From positions 25,835 to 89,834 of the forward strand of contig CAJXPD010000004.1 in the NCBI GenBank assembly GCA_913057785.1: a stretch of DNA of 64,000 nt, read 5' to 3'. This document shows, one piece after another, positions 7,913 to 16,251 of this stretch. Within the stretch, counting starts at the first letter, position 1, and every line of letters starts with the position of its first letter. The stretch is from an uncultured Lewinella sp. Its GTDB lineage: Bacteria > Bacteroidota > Bacteroidia > Chitinophagales > Saprospiraceae. The notes beneath the pieces are model-generated. The model did not search any database, had not been told where the DNA came from, and saw only the letters and a program-made list of their open reading frames with translations. A program made the translations under genes and the position numbers.

Positions 7913-9784
7913 ATGGCGAAGGTTTATGCAACCCCGGGCGTGTATATCGAAGAAAAAAGTGCCTTTCCCAACTCAGCTGTACCCGTAGCTACTGCAGTAC
8001 CGGCCTTTATCGGTTATACAGAAAAGGCCATCAGAGATAAAAAAAGCACTAAGAATATACCGATCAGAATCTCCTCCTTTGGTGAGTATCTATTGTACTT
8101 CGGAGGTGGACCTAAAATAACTTATCAAATAACGGATATTAAGAAAAAGGATCCCAGCCAAGTTTATCAATTAGATGTAAACAAAAGTACTCAGTACTTC
8201 TTATTTAATTGTATGAAATCTTTCTTTGCCAACGGCGGGTCAGATTGCTACATTGTTTCTGTTGGGAGTTACAAGGATTCGATTAAGATAGAGGATTTCT
8301 TTGGAGAGGTTCCTGATGGTGATGAGATGAAACTATTGGGGATTACTTCATTAAAGAAGTACCCAGAACCTACCATGTTGGTTATTCCAGATGCGGTTCT
8401 ATTAAGTAGAGAAGATTGCGGAACCCTTCAACAGCAAATGTTACGTCATTGTGGGCAAGATATGCGTAGCCGGATAGCCATATTAGATATACATGATGGT
8501 TATCAAAAGCGGACAAATGCCCATGATTCCTCCGATGTAATCTTTGATTTTAGAGAAAAAATCGGCTCTAATTTCCTGGATTTTGGTGCAGCCTACTACC
8601 CATGGCTTCATACCACCATTACAAGTGCAGAGGAGCTTGATTTTACCAACATAGATGAGCAGGCGGAATCTGAATTTATTGCCATCTTAAAACAAGATAT
8701 AGATGCATCAGTTTCTGCAGGACTGTTAACTAGTGAGCGAGCAAGCGAGATTAAGAATGAGATAGGATCGATGGAGATAGCTAGGAAACAGCAGGCGGAG
8801 TCAGCCTATTTTGAAGCGATAATGCTACTGCTGAAAGATTTGCAAGGAATAGACGATCGAAGTGTTGAGGATTTAAAAACCAAAATAAAGGAAGAAGGTG
8901 CAGATATAAAAGCTCTACTACAGCATGCAAACTTGACGGATTTCATAAGCAAGACAAATGAACTTCCTGTGCCCAGCATAACTAAAGCGAGTGGTGATGC
9001 AGTACCGACATTTACTACAGTGCATTTTCAACTTCGAATAGATACAGCTGTAAATACAGCCGAAGATCTTGATACAATTCTTAAGGTCAAGAAAGAAGGA
9101 GAGGAGATTCAGCATAAAAGAATCAAAATAAAAACCTTGCACCAGTCTCTTTTGGCTATAGCCCCATTGTATAAATCCATCATGGACAGTGTTAGGCAGA
9201 AGATTAATTTGCTACCACCTAGTGGGATTATGGCAGGTATCTACTCAATGGTGGATAATAATGTTGGCGTTTTTCAATCCCCCGCTAACGTTAGTGTAGG
9301 ATCAGTAGTGGAACCTGCTGTGAACTTGAGTAATGAAGAGCAAGAGGATTTAAATGTTCCCCTAAATGGAAAAGCAGTCAATGCTATTCGGACATTTCCA
9401 GGAAAAGGTGTGCTAGTGTGGGGCGCGAGAACGCTAGATGGGAATAGCCAGGACTGGCGCTACATCAGTGTGAGACGGACAGTTATTTTTATCGAACAAT
9501 CGATCAAATATGCGGCCGAACCTTATGCCTTCGAACCTAATACTGATGCTACCTGGACAAATCTGAAGGCATTGATCACTAACTTCTTGACCAATGTTTG
9601 GCAACAAGGTGCATTGGCGGGTGCTACTGCCGAGGATGCTTTTAGTGTGGATATTGGACTAGGGGTTACCATGACACCAGTAGATATTTTGGATGGAATA
9701 ATGAAAGTGATCATTAAAGTGGCTGTTACTCGCCCGGCGGAATTTATCGTCATTACTTTTCAACAGAACATGCAACAGCCCTAA
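7913..9784 (+). CDS. Contractile tail sheath protein (phage/eCIS sheath family)
   Basis: A 623-residue sheath. The N-terminus 'KVYATPGVYIEEKSAFPNS...TAVPAFIGYTEKA' and the C-terminal half (GKGVLVWGARTLDGNSQDWRY, RRTVIFIEQSIKYA, and the end AEFIVITFQQ) are typical of phage tail sheath and extracellular contractile injection system sheaths. Sheath subunits polymerise around the tube and contract to drive it into a target. Between AAYYPWL (about residue 226) and LPPSGIMAGIY (about 431) sits a long helical, charged insertion of roughly 180 residues, which explains the length above the usual 450-520. Neighbours are the unknown 410-aa gene upstream and the tube gene 64 bases downstream. Confidence 0.95.
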   Translation: MAKVYATPGVYIEEKSAFPNSAVPVATAVPAFIGYTEKAIRDKKSTKNIPIRISSFGEYLLYFGGGPKITYQITDIKKKDPSQVYQLDVNKSTQYFLFNCMKSFFANGGSDCYIVSVGSYKDSIKIEDFFGEVPDGDEMKLLGITSLKKYPEPTMLVIPDAVLLSREDCGTLQQQMLRHCGQDMRSRIAILDIHDGYQKRTNAHDSSDVIFDFREKIGSNFLDFGAAYYPWLHTTITSAEELDFTNIDEQAESEFIAILKQDIDASVSAGLLTSERASEIKNEIGSMEIARKQQAESAYFEAIMLLLKDLQGIDDRSVEDLKTKIKEEGADIKALLQHANLTDFISKTNELPVPSITKASGDAVPTFTTVHFQLRIDTAVNTAEDLDTILKVKKEGEEIQHKRIKIKTLHQSLLAIAPLYKSIMDSVRQKINLLPPSGIMAGIYSMVDNNVGVFQSPANVSVGSVVEPAVNLSNEEQEDLNVPLNGKAVNAIRTFPGKGVLVWGARTLDGNSQDWRYISVRRTVIFIEQSIKYAAEPYAFEPNTDATWTNLKALITNFLTNVWQQGALAGATAEDAFSVDIGLGVTMTPVDILDGIMKVIIKVAVTRPAEFIVITFQQNMQQP

Positions 9785-9848
9785 TCATTTTTACATACAC
9801 AAATTTTAACTGTAAGCGCAAATGCAGTTTCCAAAAATTAAATAAAAG

Positions 9849-10301
9849 ATGGCAGGTGAAAAGCAGGAGGCCCCTTGGCCCGTACCTAAATTCCATTTCA
9901 AAGTAACCATTGGAGACAAGGGCGAAATCGCATTTCAGGAGGTATCTGGATTAGATACAGAGCCCGATATTGTTGAATATCGGGCAGGAAATGGTGTCGA
10001 CTTTCCCACTATAAAAATGCCTGGGATAAAAAAGGCTAGTGATGTTACATTAAAGAAAGGTATGTTCAAAGTTGATACTGCTTTGTTTCATTACTTCATG
10101 GAAGTAAAGATGAACACCATCAAACGAGAAACGGTGACCATTCAACTATTGGATGAAGAACACAAACCCATGTTTACTTGGACTTTAAAGAATGCCTTCC
10201 CCATGAAGGTAACCAGTACAGATATGAATGCCCAAAATAGTGAGGTTGCTATTGAGGAAATGACACTGGCACATGAAGGATTAACTTTCGAAAACGCCTA
10301 A
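9849..10301 (+). CDS. Contractile injection system tube protein (T4 gp19-like)
   Basis: A 150-residue tube subunit. 'WPVPKFHFKVTI...IAFQEVSGLDTEPDIVEYRAG' and the C-terminal 'NAFPMKVTSTDMNAQNSEVAIEEM' are hallmarks of the T4-like virus tail tube family found in eCIS and tailocins. Hexameric rings stack into the inner tube. Typical eCIS loci encode two or three tube paralogues, but only one is visible here. It follows the sheath and precedes the spike, the expected order for co-assembled parts. A starts-with-A-rich leader (ATTAAATAAAAG) precedes the ATG, as usual in this phylum. Confidence 0.95.
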   Translation: MAGEKQEAPWPVPKFHFKVTIGDKGEIAFQEVSGLDTEPDIVEYRAGNGVDFPTIKMPGIKKASDVTLKKGMFKVDTALFHYFMEVKMNTIKRETVTIQLLDEEHKPMFTWTLKNAFPMKVTSTDMNAQNSEVAIEEMTLAHEGLTFENA

Positions 10302-10341
10302 TCATATCATTATTCCCACGCTCAAAAAATAAATTTAAAGC

Positions 10342-11898
10342 ATGGCTATCTCACCTATGTCCGGAGCAATTGACCTTGTCACAGTAAATGTGAAACTTAG
10401 AGGGAAAGCGATAGATGATACTGTCTCTATCCTCTCCATTACAATATCTAAATCCATTAATCAGGTAGCGACTGCTGAACTTCAGTTGTTTATTCCCCAT
10501 GATAGTGATGTGGTAACGCCTTTTTCTTTGGCAAGAGATGAGGATTATGCGCCAGGGGAAGCAATAGAAATCTTGTTGGGTTATGACACAAAGGAGGAAA
10601 GTGTCTTCGAAGGAATAATTGTTGCCCAACAATTTCGTGGTGATGCAACAGGTAATACACTGAGTTTGAGATGTAACCATAAGGCGATCCAGCTTACTAA
10701 AGAGCTGAGCACAGTCACTTGGAGTGACAAAAAAGATACGGATGCAATTTTGGAGGTCATTTCTAAGTCAGGCTTATCGGGAGATGTAGAATTAGTAGGT
10801 GAAAAAGAGGATTTAATCGTACAATTTCAAAGTACAGCTTGGGATTTTATTCAACAGAAAGCCAGTGACCATGGCTTGATAACGTACACAGAAGAAGATA
10901 AGATCTTTGTGAAGAAACCGCTGCAGAGTGGAGTAGCTGACTTAGTGCTTACTTATGGAAAGGATGTAATCTCTTATGAATTAATGCAGGGGGAGTCAAC
11001 CACGAAAAAGGGCTCACTGACTTTTGTGGGAAATGCCACGCCTAAATTGAATACTAAAATTCAGTTAGCCGGCTTTGGAAAATCATACAGTGGTGATGTG
11101 CTCATTACAACTGTGCAGCATGAGGTGAGAGAAGGTAATTGGCAGACAAGCGTAGGATTTGGCTTGGACAATGATATTGGTACTAGTGACTCAGATGCTG
11201 ATTCAGCGAATTTGGGCTTGCCGGAGGTTAACGGTTTACAGCCTGGGGTAGTAGAGAAGGTTGAGGATGATCCAGATAAAGAACTTCGAGTCCTGGTGCA
11301 TGTTCCGGGCATTGGTGGCAAACTTTGGGCGCGATGGTCTACTATCTATGCTACTAAGAATAAAGGTATCTTTTTTGTGCCGGAGGTTGGAGATGAGGTA
11401 GCTATTGGATTCGTAAATGGTGACCCAAGAGATGCCATCGTACTAGGGATGCTGTACAGTAGTAAAAATCCACCACCCTATACAGCAGATGCTGATAACA
11501 CAATCAAAGCGATCGTCACGAAAAATGATCTCAAGATAGCGTTTAACGATAAGGATAAAATTCTGACACTTGAGACACCAGCGGGTAACAAATTCATTCT
11601 TTCTGATAAAGATAAATCCATCTCAACCCAGGACCAGCATGGAAATAAGATGGTAATGGATAGTGCTGGAATAAGCCTTAACAGTGCCAAGGATATAACC
11701 ATCAAGGCTGCGGGTAAGATTGATTTTAGTGCTAACCAAGCGATCACCGCTAAGTCATCTGGAGGGGACGTTGCCGTCCAGGGGGTAAATGTGAATCTAA
11801 AAGCGCAGGTAGCCTTATCTGCTCAAGGATCAGCCTCCGCTGAACTGAAAGCTAGTGGACAAACCACTGTCAAAGGTGCCATGGTAATGATTAATTAA
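10342..11898 (+). CDS. VgrG/gp5-like spike protein
   Basis: A 518-residue spike. Residues 1-260 are the gp27-like hub part. About residues 290-375 form the OB-fold with 'GKLWARWSTIYATKNKGIFFVPEVGDEV' and NGDPRDAIVLGMLYS. From about 385 to the end is a repetitive beta-helix needle rich in K/D/S/A (for example DITIKAAGKIDFSANQAITA). No extra C-terminal enzymatic effector domain is present; the protein ends in the needle. It would trimerise, cap the tube and carry the PAAR tip, whose gene starts 21 bases downstream. Confidence 0.94.
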   Translation: MAISPMSGAIDLVTVNVKLRGKAIDDTVSILSITISKSINQVATAELQLFIPHDSDVVTPFSLARDEDYAPGEAIEILLGYDTKEESVFEGIIVAQQFRGDATGNTLSLRCNHKAIQLTKELSTVTWSDKKDTDAILEVISKSGLSGDVELVGEKEDLIVQFQSTAWDFIQQKASDHGLITYTEEDKIFVKKPLQSGVADLVLTYGKDVISYELMQGESTTKKGSLTFVGNATPKLNTKIQLAGFGKSYSGDVLITTVQHEVREGNWQTSVGFGLDNDIGTSDSDADSANLGLPEVNGLQPGVVEKVEDDPDKELRVLVHVPGIGGKLWARWSTIYATKNKGIFFVPEVGDEVAIGFVNGDPRDAIVLGMLYSSKNPPPYTADADNTIKAIVTKNDLKIAFNDKDKILTLETPAGNKFILSDKDKSISTQDQHGNKMVMDSAGISLNSAKDITIKAAGKIDFSANQAITAKSSGGDVAVQGVNVNLKAQVALSAQGSASAELKASGQTTVKGAMVMIN

Positions 11899-11919
11899 TC
11901 TAATGAACAAACTATAAAT

Positions 11920-12219
11920 ATGCCACCAGCTGCAAGAATAACGGACATGCATACTTGTCCGATGCAAACACCAGGTGTAACGCCCATACCGCATGTGGGC
12001 GGGCCAATAGTCGGTCCTGGCGTTCCTACTGTTTTGATTGCAAGCCTGCCTGCTGCGGTAGTGGGAGACATGTGTACTTGTGTTGGGCCTCCCGATTCGA
12101 TTGTAAAGGGATCGGCTACGGTGATGATTGGCGGTAAACCAGCTGCTCGCATGGGAGATACTACTGCTCATGGAGGAAGTATTGTGCTTGGAGCGCCTAC
12201 AGTAATGATCGGAGGGTGA
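11920..12219 (+). CDS. PAAR-domain spike tip protein
   Basis: A 99-residue stand-alone PAAR protein. PPAARITDMHTCP at the start, central 'GDMCTCVGPPDSIVKGSATVMIGG', and PAARMGDTTAHGG near the end give the classical PAAR repeats with His/Cys metal ligands. It sharpens the tip of the VgrG-like spike. No toxin domain is fused. It follows the spike gene directly, with a putative tape-measure gene after it. Confidence 0.95.
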   Translation: MPPAARITDMHTCPMQTPGVTPIPHVGGPIVGPGVPTVLIASLPAAVVGDMCTCVGPPDSIVKGSATVMIGGKPAARMGDTTAHGGSIVLGAPTVMIGG

Positions 12220-12303
12220 TCACAAACGCAAGTTATTTAGCTTAGGTTGAACTTTGAATACGGAGTTTTGACGGTAGCTTATATCACAAAAAAGAGGCTT
12301 AAC

Positions 12304-12828
12304 ATGGAATCCTTAGAAGACCATCTGTTCATTTCTAATGCAGGCTTAGTTATTTTAGCTGCTTTTCTACCTAGGTACTTCGACACCCTGGGTATGTTGG
12401 AAGACAAGCAATTTAAGAATGATGAGATGGCAGCCAGAGGAGTACTACTCCTACAATATCTAGCCACAGGCCAATCGGAAATTCCGGAATATCATCTAGT
12501 GTTTAATAAAATACTCTGTGGGTTAAATATTGACTTCTCGGTGCCTCAAAGCATTGAGCTGAGTGACGAAGAGGAAAAAATGTCTTCTTTACTTCACACC
12601 TCAGTACTTCAAAATTGGGAAATGATGAAGAACTCTTCCATCGAGAACTTCCGCGGGGCTTTTCTTTTGAGAGAAGGAAGTTTAGGTGAAGAAGAAACGA
12701 CTTGGGTGTTACAAGTAGAGCATAAGCCCTATGACATAGTACTCAGTAGTCTCCCCTGGACTATATCAATGGTGAATTTACCATGGATGAAAAAAAGAGT
12801 GAAGGTGGAATGGCGAACCCAGCCCTAG
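12304..12828 (+). CDS. Short contractile-injection-system tape-measure-domain protein
   Basis: The track ORF begins with TTG at 12247. The ATG at 12304 (MESLEDHLFISNAGLVILA) is the more natural start and gives 174 residues. Nearly the whole protein matches what I know as the C-terminal domain of CIS tape-measure (CIS_TMP) proteins: 'NAGLVILAAFLPRYFDTLGML', then 'EMAARGVLLLQYLATGQ', 'YHLVFNKILCGLNID', 'FLLREGSLGEE' and 'LSSLPWTISMVNLPWMKKR'. Full-length members are usually much longer, with a variable N-terminal part. Only 84 bases separate this ATG from the PAAR stop, so the long part is truly absent here. The name is from memory of the family. Confidence 0.75.
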   Translation: MESLEDHLFISNAGLVILAAFLPRYFDTLGMLEDKQFKNDEMAARGVLLLQYLATGQSEIPEYHLVFNKILCGLNIDFSVPQSIELSDEEEKMSSLLHTSVLQNWEMMKNSSIENFRGAFLLREGSLGEEETTWVLQVEHKPYDIVLSSLPWTISMVNLPWMKKRVKVEWRTQP

Positions 12829-12952
12829 TACTAAGGAAATATTCTGCCTTTAAGACCTCCACTTTGGATCAATAGCTTTCCACATTATAATGCGGTTCTG
12901 AACGAGCGTTTTTCTTGATAGCTTTGTAGCGAAGGCAATCTCACTCATTTCA

Positions 12953-12960
12953 TATCTTTG
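12953..12960 (+). promoter_or_regulatory. Candidate -7 promoter box before the DUF2071 gene
   Basis: TATCTTTG matches the Bacteroidota -7 consensus TAnnTTTG exactly. It ends four bases before the ATG at 12965, so transcription would start about at the start codon and the message would be leaderless or nearly so. No convincing -33 TTTG was found at the usual 19-21 base spacing. Confidence 0.4.
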
Positions 12961-12964
12961 TACT

Positions 12965-13681
12965 ATGCCAAAATCAGTATTCTTAAGAGCAGAGTGGCGC
13001 AAGCTTGTCATGGCTAATTATGAGGTAGATCCTGATATCCTAAGCGCTTACATACCGAATGGTACGGAGTTAGATGTTTGGGAGAATCGATGTTATGTGA
13101 GTCTAGTAGGCTTCATGTTCTTAAACACCAAGGTTTTGGGTATCCCAATACCCTTTCATCGTAATTTTGAGGAGTTTAATCTCCGTTTTTATGTGAGATA
13201 CAAAGAGGCGGGTGAGTGGAAACGAGGTGTAGTGTTTATTAAAGAGTTGGTTCCAAAAGCGGCAATTACTTTTGTGGCGAATACCTTATACCAAGAACAT
13301 TATCAGACCTTGCCCATGCGCCACGATTGGGGGAGTGCGGGAGAAACACAACAAGTTCGCTATGAATGGAAGTTGAATGGGAAATGGGATGGAATTTGGG
13401 TAGAGGCGGAGCAGGAGGGAAAACCTTTGGTGGAAGGTAGCGAAGCTCAGTTCATTACGGAACACTATTGGGGGTATACCAAGATTAGTAATAATACGAC
13501 CTATGAATATCAAGTCGAGCATCCTTCCTGGGAGATCTATCCTGTCTTGAATTATGAAATAAATATAGATGTGGCGGCTTTGTACGGAGCAGATTTTGTA
13601 GAACCGCTATCAAAAGAGCCCTTGTCCGTATTTCTGGCTGAAGGTTCAGAAATTATTGTCAGAGGAAAGCGGAAACTCTAA
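12965..13681 (+). CDS. DUF2071 (YqjF-like) protein
   Basis: A 238-residue soluble protein. The start 'FLRAEWRKLVMANYEVDPDIL' and the following 'PNGTELDVWENRCYVSLVGFMF' are the classic DUF2071/YqjF opening, and 'FNLRFYVRY' and GVVFIKELVP follow. The family has an acetoacetate-decarboxylase-like fold, but its biochemical role is not established. The gene appears to have its own promoter and so is probably not part of the contractile cluster. It shares its stop region with the convergent barrel-protein gene (four-base overlap). Confidence 0.85.
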   Translation: MPKSVFLRAEWRKLVMANYEVDPDILSAYIPNGTELDVWENRCYVSLVGFMFLNTKVLGIPIPFHRNFEEFNLRFYVRYKEAGEWKRGVVFIKELVPKAAITFVANTLYQEHYQTLPMRHDWGSAGETQQVRYEWKLNGKWDGIWVEAEQEGKPLVEGSEAQFITEHYWGYTKISNNTTYEYQVEHPSWEIYPVLNYEINIDVAALYGADFVEPLSKEPLSVFLAEGSEIIVRGKRKL

Positions 13682-14808
13682 AAGGCTTCGCGGATATTGA
13701 AATAGAAACCGGGCGTTTGTGTACCAAAACCAAAATCAAGTCGGAAGTTGATTTGCTCTTCCGGAAGAATCATTATTCGAATACCGAACCCTAATGAGTA
13801 CTTCCATTGGCCACTAAAGAGATCAGCATAAGAGGTACCGACATTACCCATTCCGAAGAAACCGATTAAGCCCCATCTTTGCCAAAATCTGAGTTTTTCC
13901 TCTCCTGCTAACCAGGTTTTTCTTCCTAGTGGTAATCGATATTCACCTTGCACCGCTCCCAGGACCTTGTCTCTAAATCTCCCAAGGTAATGACCCCGCA
14001 TGATGGTTCTCCCACCAAGAAGTGCTAGTTGCTCAAATGGTGGATTTCCCCAATTATGCTCTGTTAAGGCTTGAAAGGCTAGGATGTGTCCGCCGTTAAC
14101 TTTGAAATAGTGTCGACCATCTACCAAAAGCTTGGTATAATCAAAATCGCCACCAAAATCCTGGCGATTGTATATGATGCTGGCTTCCAGAAAAGGACCA
14201 GTTGATGCATTGAGGTAATTATCTCTTCTATCATATCTAAAACCTACTCCTAATCCGGCAGATTTCCCGCCATTATTCCCCAAAGCTGGCCCATCGTCAG
14301 CCAGTAAACCTTCTGGATCTTTTTCCGTGATCAAGCTTTTACTCCAATTCAAAATACCACCTGCATATAAGTAGTTTTTTAATAAGCAGTAGTAGGTGAT
14401 GTTGACATTGCCGGTTTCTGTAGTGAATAATTCCTCTACTTCGTTCAGGGTATTAGAGCCAATTCCCCAGTAAGAAAGTGGGAAGCGAAACCATTCAAAT
14501 TCTCCAGTGAAAATATGTTTGTTGTCGTCTAAGAAGATATCATAGGAGAGCGATAGACTTATTTGTTGATTTATGGTAAAGGTAATCGGGGTACGGAGGG
14601 AAGAGAGTTGAGTATCTAGATTCTTATTATTGGCCCGGAATAGATAGATACCAACTAGACCAAACCTGAGGGAAGTTTCAGGAGAGTAGCTAATGATAGG
14701 AATCCCATATTTCTTACTTTTCCGAATGGAGTCGAGGGCTGTTTCTTGTGCTTGGGCAAAGCTTGATATAGTGAGTAGGCTTACAATTATGTAAAATGGG
14801 ATTTTCAT
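13678..14808 (-). CDS. Outer-membrane beta-barrel protein (BamA/Omp85 C-terminal barrel-like)
   Basis: A 376-residue exported protein with a signal peptide (MKIPFYIIVSLLTISSFAQA). The mature part has alternating aromatic/hydrophobic strands and ends in the Omp85-like terminal strands 'YSLGFGIRIMI' and FYFNIREAF, with a C-terminal Phe. The 'LALLGGRTIMRGHYLGRFRDK' segment resembles the conserved GG..vRGy...r.r.k motif of the BamA/TamA 'surface antigen' barrel. There are no POTRA domains, so it is a stand-alone barrel. A role in lipid or protein handling at the outer membrane is possible but not shown. Confidence 0.75.
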   Translation of the reverse strand: MKIPFYIIVSLLTISSFAQAQETALDSIRKSKKYGIPIISYSPETSLRFGLVGIYLFRANNKNLDTQLSSLRTPITFTINQQISLSLSYDIFLDDNKHIFTGEFEWFRFPLSYWGIGSNTLNEVEELFTTETGNVNITYYCLLKNYLYAGGILNWSKSLITEKDPEGLLADDGPALGNNGGKSAGLGVGFRYDRRDNYLNASTGPFLEASIIYNRQDFGGDFDYTKLLVDGRHYFKVNGGHILAFQALTEHNWGNPPFEQLALLGGRTIMRGHYLGRFRDKVLGAVQGEYRLPLGRKTWLAGEEKLRFWQRWGLIGFFGMGNVGTSYADLFSGQWKYSLGFGIRIMILPEEQINFRLDFGFGTQTPGFYFNIREAF

Positions 14809-15018
14809 TACACTTGGATTGTGATCTGCTCCTAACTCACTCCGTTGTAGAATTTATCAAGCACGAATTTGATCGCAGAATTATGTTGGTTTTGTTTAGT
14901 GCTCGATTCAAAGTGGCAGGATTAGCTGACTTCGTATGAATAACAAATCTAATAAAATTTTAAGGCCTGATTAGGAAGAGCATTATCCTAAGTCTTGCAC
15001 TGACTACTTCAAGACTTT

Positions 15019-16212
15019 TTAAGATGTCACTGCTCGATCAATAGCAGTTAGAATGACGTTACAAGCCCATCTAATCTGTTCTTCACTGATAATTAGAGGA
15101 GGGGCAATTCTCAACGATCGATTGTTAAAGAGAAACCAATCTGTAATTAAACCATCGTCCAAACAGTGCTGTATGATCTTTTGAAGAAAGTCAAAGTCTC
15201 GAAATTCTACGGCTAACCACAGCCCTGCACTTCGAACGGTGATTATTTCTGAATGTTTCAATAGCGATCTGAATAAAGCTTCTTTCTGTTTTACCTCAGC
15301 TATATATGGTCCGTCGAGAATAGTCTGTAGGGTAGCCAAGCCAGCAGCACAACTAACTGGATGCCCTCCAAAGGTAGTGATATGCCCGAGAATGGGATTA
15401 TGTGATAGTACCTTCATGATCTCTTGTGAAGAGACAAAAGCACCAATGGGCATTCCCCCTCCCATTCCTTTAGCTAAAAGCAAAATATCTGGAACGGCAT
15501 TTTGTTGCTCGAATGCCCAAAGGCTTCCCGTACGTCCATATCCCGCTTGAATTTCATCAAAAACCAAAAGGGCGCCTACCTCAGTACATCTTTTCCTAAG
15601 CTGATGCAAATAATCAGGTAATGGTGGATAGACTCCAGCTTCCCCTTGTACCGTTTCGACAATGACACAAGCTGTCTTCTCTGTTATATTCATCAGACAA
15701 GTCTCACAATTGAAGGAAATATGCTTGATATCCGGAAGGAGTGGATAAAAGGCCTGGGTGAAGGTAGTGGGACTCATCAAACTGGCTGCTCCTTGACTGC
15801 TCCCGTGGTAGGCGTTTTTGGCCGCAATAATTTCTGTCCTTCCAGTATATCGCTTGGCTAATTTCATTGCCCCCTCGGTTGCTTCCGTACCGGAGTTAAC
15901 AAAATATACACTATCCAGAGTATCTGGCAGGTTTTGCACCATAAGGTCAGCCAACTGTACTTGCGGACTGAGAACATATTCACCATAAACCATCGTGTGT
16001 AGATACCGATCGGTTTGTATCTTGATAGCTTCAGTCACCTTCGGATGACAATGACCAAGGCTACTTACGCCTATTCCAGCGATCAAATCAAGGTAGGATT
16101 TCCCATTTTTATCATAAAGATAGACTCCTTTTCCTCTCTCGATCTCTAGCAAGAGAGGACCAGGGCTTGTGGGAGCTAAGCGTTGTAGGAAAAGTTGACG
16201 CTGGGTAAGCAT
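15019..16212 (-). CDS. PLP-dependent class-III aminotransferase (ornithine/acetylornithine type)
   Basis: A 397-residue fold-type I class-III aminotransferase. It opens with GKGVYLYDKNGKSYLDLIAG and 'GVSSLGHCHPKV'. Other motifs are 'YFVNSGTEATEGAMKLAKRYTGR' (phosphate-binding), LLVFDEIQAGYGRTG (the Asp that contacts the PLP ring nitrogen) and 'DILLLAKGMGGGMPIGAF' with the Schiff-base Lys at about residue 250. All catalytic elements are intact. The substrate cannot be fixed from sequence; ornithine or N-acetylornithine aminotransferases are the nearest-looking members, and other omega-transaminases are possible. It has no arginine-pathway neighbours here and seems monocistronic. Confidence 0.85.
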   Translation of the reverse strand: MLTQRQLFLQRLAPTSPGPLLLEIERGKGVYLYDKNGKSYLDLIAGIGVSSLGHCHPKVTEAIKIQTDRYLHTMVYGEYVLSPQVQLADLMVQNLPDTLDSVYFVNSGTEATEGAMKLAKRYTGRTEIIAAKNAYHGSSQGAASLMSPTTFTQAFYPLLPDIKHISFNCETCLMNITEKTACVIVETVQGEAGVYPPLPDYLHQLRKRCTEVGALLVFDEIQAGYGRTGSLWAFEQQNAVPDILLLAKGMGGGMPIGAFVSSQEIMKVLSHNPILGHITTFGGHPVSCAAGLATLQTILDGPYIAEVKQKEALFRSLLKHSEIITVRSAGLWLAVEFRDFDFLQKIIQHCLDDGLITDWFLFNNRSLRIAPPLIISEEQIRWACNVILTAIDRAVTS

Positions 16213-16251
16213 AGCGGGCTATTTTTGCCCCGAAGGTAAGGAAAATAAGTG

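Noticed and set aside
11830-12171. Overlapping minus-strand ORFs (113 and 85 aa) across the PAAR gene
   Set aside because: Shadows of the repetitive PAAR coding sequence; the plus-strand product is a clear PAAR protein.
6661-12828. Prophage
   Set aside because: No capsid, portal, terminase, integrase, lysis or attachment-site features near; only contractile-tail-type parts in the eCIS arrangement.
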